Positions 58,949-64,000 of a stretch of DNA of 64,000 nucleotides are shown one piece after another (positions within the stretch are counted from its first letter, which is position 1; each line of letters begins with the position of its first letter). The stretch spans positions 62,001-126,000 of the forward strand of contig NZ_JUIV01000003.1 in NCBI RefSeq assembly GCF_004151235.1, given 5' to 3'. Both the position numbers and the translations under genes were made by a program. The DNA comes from Flavobacterium anhuiense (GTDB taxonomy: Bacteria > Bacteroidota > Bacteroidia > Flavobacteriales > Flavobacteriaceae). The notes beneath the pieces are model-generated. The model was not told the DNA's origin, did not search any database, and saw only the letters and a list, made by a program, of their open reading frames with translations.

Positions 58949-61510
58949 ATGAAAACATCTATAAAAAATTTACTTACAATACTTGCAGTTTTAACATTCT
59001 CAATCTCATTCGCTCAAAAAATTGAAGGGGTTGTCACTACTGATCAAAATATCCCTTTAGAAGCTGCCAATGTGGTAATTAAAGGAACTACTTTTAGCAC
59101 AATTACAGATTCTGAAGGAAGATTTTCAATAGAATCTCAAGGCAAATTACCGCTTACATTATTAGTTCAATATATTGGCTATAATACTGCTGAGCTTGAA
59201 ATTACAGCTATACCAGCCTCTCCATTATTAATCACTCTACGCGAAGAAAATAAACTTGTTGAGGTTGTGGTTTCTTCAAGAAGAAGAATTGAAAAAGTGC
59301 AAGATGTGCCAATCGCCGTTTCTGTTGTTACAGGAAAACAAGCAGAAGCTGCAGGAGCTTTTAACGTTAACCGTATTAAAGAATTGGTTCCTTCTGTTCA
59401 ATTATATTCTTCTAACCCTAGAAATACTGGAATTAACATTAGAAGTTTAGGTTCACCATTCGGACTTACAAATGATGGTATCGATCCTGGAGTTGGTTTC
59501 TACGTAGACGGTGTTTATTACGCTCGTCCAGCAGCAACTACTTTAGATTTTATCGATGTGGAGCAAATTGAGGTATTACGTGGTCCACAAGGTTCATTAT
59601 TTGGAAAAAACACTACTTCTGGAGCTTTCAATATTACATCTCGCAAACCAAGTTTTACACCAGGCGCAGATTTCGAAGTAAGTTATGGAAACTATGCTTT
59701 TTTACAAGCTAAAGCTTCTATCACAGGAGCATTAGGAAAAAAAGTTGCGGGTCGTTTATCTTTCTCAGGAACGCAGCGTGATGGTTTAGTTGACAACATT
59801 GTTACAGGAAGACCAACAAACACTTTAAACAATCAAGGTTTTAGAGGACAATTATTATGGACTCCTACAGAAAATACAAACGTTACTTTTGCAGGAGATC
59901 TTACAACACAGCGTCCTGACGGATATGCTCAGGTTGTTGCTGGTGTTGCTCCTACTCAAAGAGCTGCATACCGTCAGTTTGATGCTATTATTAAAGATTT
60001 AAATTACCAATTACCGAGTTTAAATGCTTTTGACCGTAAAATAGATCATGACACTCCTTGGCGTTCTGGACAAGATTTAGGAGGAGTTTCGTTAAACATT
60101 GATACTAAAATTGGAGGCGGAACACTTACTTCTACAACAGCTTGGCGTTTCTGGAACTGGGATCCATCAAACGACAGGGATTTCACAGGATTACAAGTTT
60201 TAGCTAAATCTCAGAATCCAACAAGACAAACTCAGGTTACACAAGAAGTTCGTTATGCTGGACAATTAACTTCAAAAATTAGTGGTGTTGCAGGAGTATT
60301 CTTTATTGATCAAACTTCTCAAACAAATGGTACAGAAGAATCTGGAAATGCACAATGGAGATTTTCTCAAAGCTCAACTAGTCCGCTATGGAAAACTCCA
60401 GGTCTTTTTGAAGGATATGGAATTCATACTGATGCAAGAATTAGAGCTTCTAGTGCAGCAGTATTTGGTCAGATTGATTGGGCTCTTACAGAACGTTTCC
60501 ATATTTTACCAGGTTTAAGATATAACTTTGATAAAAAAGATGCGCACTATTCTCGTACGACTTATGGAGGTCTTCAAACTACAGATCCAGCCTTATTGGC
60601 TTTGAAAAAATCTGTTTACTCAGATCAGGCATTTGATTCAGATACAGACAATACAGACTTTTCTGGAAACATAACGTTAACTTACAAAGCATCAGACAAA
60701 ATCAATATTTACGCAACAGCTGCTAAAAGCTACAAACCTGTTGGAGTTAACGTAGCTGGTCTTCCATCAAACTCAGCTGGACAGCCAATGACTGAACTTG
60801 CAGTGATTAAACCTGAGAAAGTATATCATTATGAAGTTGGTGTAAAAACTTCTCCATTCAAAAATTCAATCTTCAATTTAACGTTCTTTAATACGGACAT
60901 CAAAGATTTCCAAACCAACGTTCAAGCAGCTGAATTAGGAGTAAATCGCGGTTATCTTGCTAACGCAGATAAAGTACGTGTAAGAGGTGCAGAATTGGAC
61001 GCAAGTTTTGTTATCAGCTCGCATTTAACTATCAACGGTGCTGCAACTTATACTGATGGTAAATATGTGAAATTTACAAATGCGCCACTTCCGTTAGAAG
61101 AAACAGGACTTGTTGTTAATGGAGTTCAGGTATCTTACAAAGATGTATCTGGAACTGAATTGCCAGGTGCATCAAGATGGGCAGGTTCACTTGGAGGTGA
61201 ACTTTCTGATAACGCAAGATTCTTTGGTAATGCTGGAAAAATTTTCTTCGCTGCCGACGGATATGCTCGTTCTGAATTTTCTTCAAGCCCTTCGGCTTCA
61301 AAATATTTAGTAGTACAAGGTTATGCTATCTTTAATGCTCGTTTAGGTTTCCGTGCTTCGCAAGGTTTATCTATTCAGATTTGGGGAAGAAACCTTTTCA
61401 ACAAAGATTACTATGAGCAATTATTGCCTGCAAGTGGAAACACCGGACAATATGCCGGAGTTCTTGGTGATCAAAGAACTTATGGAGTTACATTTAAGTA
61501 TTCGCTGTAA
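58949..61510 (+). CDS. TonB-dependent outer-membrane receptor
   Basis: An 853-residue receptor. Signal peptide (to about 22) is followed by a carboxypeptidase-regulatory-like domain (about 25-100, IEGVVTTDQNIPLEAANVVI), then the plug (about 115-235, VQDVPIAVSVVTGKQAEAAG, VEQIEVLRGPQGSLFGKNTT) and a 22-stranded barrel ending in aromatic YGVTFKYSL. No SusD partner follows, so it is more like a siderophore/cobalamin or small-molecule receptor. Ligand unknown. It lies in a unit with the Rrf2 regulator, the short ORF and the DUF2490 gene. Confidence 0.93.
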   Translation: MKTSIKNLLTILAVLTFSISFAQKIEGVVTTDQNIPLEAANVVIKGTTFSTITDSEGRFSIESQGKLPLTLLVQYIGYNTAELEITAIPASPLLITLREENKLVEVVVSSRRRIEKVQDVPIAVSVVTGKQAEAAGAFNVNRIKELVPSVQLYSSNPRNTGINIRSLGSPFGLTNDGIDPGVGFYVDGVYYARPAATTLDFIDVEQIEVLRGPQGSLFGKNTTSGAFNITSRKPSFTPGADFEVSYGNYAFLQAKASITGALGKKVAGRLSFSGTQRDGLVDNIVTGRPTNTLNNQGFRGQLLWTPTENTNVTFAGDLTTQRPDGYAQVVAGVAPTQRAAYRQFDAIIKDLNYQLPSLNAFDRKIDHDTPWRSGQDLGGVSLNIDTKIGGGTLTSTTAWRFWNWDPSNDRDFTGLQVLAKSQNPTRQTQVTQEVRYAGQLTSKISGVAGVFFIDQTSQTNGTEESGNAQWRFSQSSTSPLWKTPGLFEGYGIHTDARIRASSAAVFGQIDWALTERFHILPGLRYNFDKKDAHYSRTTYGGLQTTDPALLALKKSVYSDQAFDSDTDNTDFSGNITLTYKASDKINIYATAAKSYKPVGVNVAGLPSNSAGQPMTELAVIKPEKVYHYEVGVKTSPFKNSIFNLTFFNTDIKDFQTNVQAAELGVNRGYLANADKVRVRGAELDASFVISSHLTINGAATYTDGKYVKFTNAPLPLEETGLVVNGVQVSYKDVSGTELPGASRWAGSLGGELSDNARFFGNAGKIFFAADGYARSEFSSSPSASKYLVVQGYAIFNARLGFRASQGLSIQIWGRNLFNKDYYEQLLPASGNTGQYAGVLGDQRTYGVTFKYSL

Positions 61511-61532
61511 GATGGTTAGTTAGTTTTAGTAT

Positions 61533-61570
61533 AAAAAAGAGATGCATTTCACAATGTGTCTCTTTTTTTT
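61533..61570 (+). terminator. Terminator after the TonB receptor
   Basis: AAAAGAGA pairs with TCTCTTTT with an extra CAT/ATG pair inside the loop, followed by T. It separates the receptor gene from the DUF2490 gene. Confidence 0.75.
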
Positions 61571-61657
61571 TATTTCACAAAAAAAACTTCAAAACAAATT
61601 TTAAAATAGAAAGAAATAAGATCATTTGTATAAATTCGCAGCTTGAATTTATAGTTT

Positions 61658-62401
61658 TTGAACAAATCTTTTAGATTATTTTTTATTATAATCTTTGCTT
61701 GCCAAGTAATTACGGGGCAAAATCAAAGAAATATCGACCATCAGACTTTGACTTGGATTCGATACTATAATATTTTTCCCTTATCTGAAAAATGGGCTAT
61801 TCATTCTGAATTTGATAATCGAAGCTTTGTAAACCCTGTCCATGAAAATCTTTTTGTTATAAGATCTCAAGCTCGTTACAGAGCAACTAAAATGATGGAT
61901 TTTGGTGCTGGATTTGCTTTTTTTAGTGTGAATACTCAAAACCCAAACATTGATCCTGATTATTCCGTTCCTGAATATCGTGGACAGCAAGACCTTACTT
62001 TAATTAACGATATTTCCAAAATAACTTTTCATAATCGTTTTCAGTTAGAAGAGCGATTTATTCAAAAAGCAGACAAAAACGGACTTCTGGATGAATTCTC
62101 ATTTGCTTTCCGATTCAGATATCGCTTGCAATCCATGTTTACTCTTTGGGAAAAAGAAGGCAGAAGCATAAAGGGTACGATCTCTGACGAAGTTTTATTC
62201 AATTTCGGAAAAGACAATCGCAGAAATACATTCGATCAAAATCGTTTCTACGTTGCTTTACGTTATCATTTCAATCCAAATCTGGGTTTAGAATTGGGTT
62301 ATTTAAAAAACTTTCAAAGACGCGCCAGCGGTGTAGATTTCTATGATCGTGATATTATCAGGTTTACAGTCTATCATAGAATTAACCGGAAAAAGTTATG
62401 A
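61658..62401 (+). CDS. DUF2490 outer-membrane protein
   Basis: A 247-residue protein. The start is TTG, supported because it opens a signal peptide MNKSFRLFFIIIFACQVITG and no in-frame ATG precedes the mature chain. The body consists of beta strands (WAIHSEFDNRSFV, MDFGAGFAFFSV, ELGYLKNFQRRA) typical of DUF2490 barrel proteins, and ends with FTVYHRINRKKL. Function unknown. It follows the TonB receptor across a terminator and may be independently expressed. Confidence 0.82.
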   Translation: MNKSFRLFFIIIFACQVITGQNQRNIDHQTLTWIRYYNIFPLSEKWAIHSEFDNRSFVNPVHENLFVIRSQARYRATKMMDFGAGFAFFSVNTQNPNIDPDYSVPEYRGQQDLTLINDISKITFHNRFQLEERFIQKADKNGLLDEFSFAFRFRYRLQSMFTLWEKEGRSIKGTISDEVLFNFGKDNRRNTFDQNRFYVALRYHFNPNLGLELGYLKNFQRRASGVDFYDRDIIRFTVYHRINRKKL

Positions 62402-62413
62402 GTTGTGAATTAC

Positions 62414-62452
62414 AAAAAATGCCTATCAAATATAATTTGATAGGCATTTTTT
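62414..62452. terminator. Bidirectional terminator, DUF2490 / final outer-membrane gene
   Basis: AAAAATGCCTATCAAAT pairs with ATTTGATAGGCATTTTT, a 17-bp perfect stem with a very short loop, between convergent genes. Confidence 0.9.
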
Positions 62453-62455
62453 GTA

Positions 62456-62495
62456 ACCTTTGAACCTTTGTTCCTCTGAACCTTTGCACCTTAAA
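62456..62495. repeat. CCTTTGAA short-period repeat
   Basis: Three to four degenerate copies of (A)ACCTTTG(A) in 40 bp between the terminator and the last gene. Another of the dispersed short-period word families. Confidence 0.65.
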
Positions 62496-62497
62496 AA

Positions 62498-64000
62498 CTA
62501 AGATCCTCTCTGTCTCCTTCCTCCTTTTTTGCTTTCGGCAAAATTTCCAATTTTATAAGCTAAAGAAAACATTACGTAACGTTTTAAAACTGTATTTTCT
62601 TCATCTCGGATCGAAGTTGGCGAAATGGTTCTTGTTGCACTTTGGTTTTGATTTAAAACATCATATACTTTTACTTTTGCATATAGTTTTTTATCCAAAA
62701 ACCCGTAAGACAAACTAGTATTCCAAAGGAAGAAATCCTTTTTAAAATCATCTGAAATATTTGAATTATACGTATATCCAAAGTCATTTCCGAAAATTAA
62801 ATTTGCTGGCCAATACGATGTTGTCTGTAAATTAATTCTATGAATTACATTTGAAGTCGCGTCTCTTGAATAGTTTTCATATCGCGTTTCATTATATGAT
62901 AAACTATAAGATGGCGCAATCGAAAGCACTTCACCATAATCATAAGAAGCATAAACACTTGGCGTAACGACAACCGATTTTGCATAATACAAAACAGCAT
63001 TGGTGAATCCTTTATCAAAATTATAATTACCGCTTAAACGCAAACCGTATCTGAGAGTATGTGCATCTTTTTTAATCTGCTGATTCCAGTTTCCTCCAAT
63101 CGAAGCCGAATATGTTCCTGAAATATTTACATAAGTCGTATTTCTTTTTCCGCTGTCATCATAAATCGAAGTAGAAACAACATCATTATTATAATAATCT
63201 CCTTTAAGGAACAAACTATAACCTGAGCGCGTTCTAAAATCAAAGTTTTTAAAATCTATACCCGCAGTACTTTTTTCAATCGGATTAAGATTTGGATTTC
63301 CAATGACACTATTTAACGGATTATTTAAATCTGCAACCGGCATTAATTGCGTAGCCGACGGAAGTGCATTTGAATAATCGTATTTAAAAGTTAAGTTTCT
63401 AGAACGGTTGAATTTGTATCGAAGCTGCGCAGTTCCGTAAGGCAGCATATATCTTTTATTCAGATCTGTAGCTTGATTTAAATAAAAGGAATGATTATCA
63501 AACTCCACAATTGATGTTCTCGAATTTACATTCAGCGTAAATTTACTTTTCTGCCAAGTAATACCCACTTTTGGTGTAATCGAATTTTGTTTTGATGTGG
63601 TATAGTTGGTCAGCGATAAATTTAAATCTGAATATTCTTGTGATGCATCATCAAAATTAAATGTCTTCTGATCATTCATAGAACTCTGCCAGTCAAAATC
63701 GGTTCCGAAACGCAATCTCAATGAATCTGTAACCGGTTCTGTATATTCTAAATCTAGCGAATAAGCATCGCTTTTTGATGTATTTTTTGCATTCTGGTTT
63801 CTTTCATCATTTGGCTTATTATCCTGATAAAATATAGTCTCAGAAATATTGATTCCGTTAGAATCATTTTTAGTGTTATTATTATTGAAAACTACACTTA
63901 AATTTCGTGATTTCTTTTCGAAAGTTTTATTGAAATTAATACTGTTTGCAAAACTTGTATTAGAGCTTTCTGTGTGCGATGTGGCTGTACTTTCGTTTAA
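62498..64000 (-). CDS. Outer-membrane beta-barrel protein, partial at 5' end
   Basis: Reading the minus strand from the window edge, the frame is open from 64000 to the stop at 62498, at least 500 residues. The apparent start at 63721 is an internal TTG codon, not a real start. The chain is all beta-barrel strands (FNRSRNLTFKYDYSNA, YTYNSNISDDFKKDFFLWNT) with Asn-rich loops (VVFNNNNTKNDSNGI), of the TonB-receptor-related outer-membrane barrel type (OMP_b-brl_3). The end GGRRQRGS is basic. The N-terminal plug, if present, lies outside the window. Confidence 0.85.
   Translation of the reverse strand, partial: LNESTATSHTESSNTSFANSINFNKTFEKKSRNLSVVFNNNNTKNDSNGINISETIFYQDNKPNDERNQNAKNTSKSDAYSLDLEYTEPVTDSLRLRFGTDFDWQSSMNDQKTFNFDDASQEYSDLNLSLTNYTTSKQNSITPKVGITWQKSKFTLNVNSRTSIVEFDNHSFYLNQATDLNKRYMLPYGTAQLRYKFNRSRNLTFKYDYSNALPSATQLMPVADLNNPLNSVIGNPNLNPIEKSTAGIDFKNFDFRTRSGYSLFLKGDYYNNDVVSTSIYDDSGKRNTTYVNISGTYSASIGGNWNQQIKKDAHTLRYGLRLSGNYNFDKGFTNAVLYYAKSVVVTPSVYASYDYGEVLSIAPSYSLSYNETRYENYSRDATSNVIHRINLQTTSYWPANLIFGNDFGYTYNSNISDDFKKDFFLWNTSLSYGFLDKKLYAKVKVYDVLNQNQSATRTISPTSIRDEENTVLKRYVMFSLAYKIGNFAESKKGGRRQRGS

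Noticed and set aside
63719..63721. Start of the last outer-membrane gene at 63721
   Set aside because: The codon is TTG in the middle of an open frame that continues unbroken to the window edge, so the gene is partial and the true start is outside.

Overview
The window looks like a chromosomal segment of a Flavobacterium-like member of the Bacteroidota. This rests on several things seen in the sequence: low GC, genes mostly lacking Shine-Dalgarno sequences, many upstream copies of the Bacteroidota -7 promoter box TAnnTTTG, a type IX secretion sorting domain, a TamL-type lipoprotein next to TamB, and acidic residues right after the lipid-attached cysteine of several lipoproteins. No rRNA, CRISPR array, prophage or insertion sequence was seen.

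Layout. Positions 1-3.4 kb hold translation genes on the minus strand: rpsU with an exceptional Shine-Dalgarno sequence, a Xer-type recombinase, hpf, then tRNA-Thr(UGU), tRNA-Tyr, tRNA-Thr(GGU), tuf and a cut-off tRNA-Trp. From 3.5 to 18.4 kb lie housekeeping and metabolic genes: acyl-CoA dehydrogenase, a helix-hairpin-helix protein, an amino acid permease, PspC, DUF2851, a DnaQ-like exonuclease, a cystathionine beta-synthase-like enzyme, a putative porin, rnhB, lipB and lysS. From 18.4 to 20.3 kb there is a two-gene cassette of an AAA15-type ATPase and a TOPRIM RloB protein, which resembles the ATPase/TOPRIM architecture of anti-phage systems such as PARIS. From 20.4 to 30.5 kb come a 2-hydroxyacid dehydrogenase, two Spy-like periplasmic proteins, hemL, a glucosaminidase/LysM lipoprotein operon, hutU and a DUF4136 lipoprotein.

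At 30.5-32.0 kb, ilvA is preceded by what reads as a complete transcription attenuator: promoter, a 19-codon leader peptide with 8 isoleucine codons, mutually exclusive antiterminator and terminator stems, and an inserted dispersed repeat. From 32 to 45.8 kb are a secreted GH30/ricin-lectin/T9SS enzyme, a truncated globin, an aromatic amino acid hydroxylase, DUF4230, and the TamL-TamB envelope pair. From 46 to 49.7 kb three paralogous surface-type lipoproteins surround a GSCFA-domain protein. From 50 to 58.2 kb are an ABC exporter, alaS, an M23 peptidase, a MerR regulator, LemA and two TPM-domain proteins. At 58.3-62.4 kb an Rrf2 regulator is followed by an unannotated 36-codon ORF ending Met-Met-Cys-Met-Cys-Trp, a TonB-dependent receptor and a DUF2490 protein. 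The window ends inside an outer-membrane beta-barrel gene.

The intergenic regions are unusually rich in dispersed, short-period 'word' repeats (TTTTAGATTT, CTTAGATGCTAAG-like, CACAGATT-like, ACGAATTC-like, TTATGAGTTATGAG-like) and in palindromes. One copy has become coding inside the GSCFA gene and another supplies the C-terminus and stop codon of the aromatic amino acid hydroxylase. All assignments are by eye; no database search was run.
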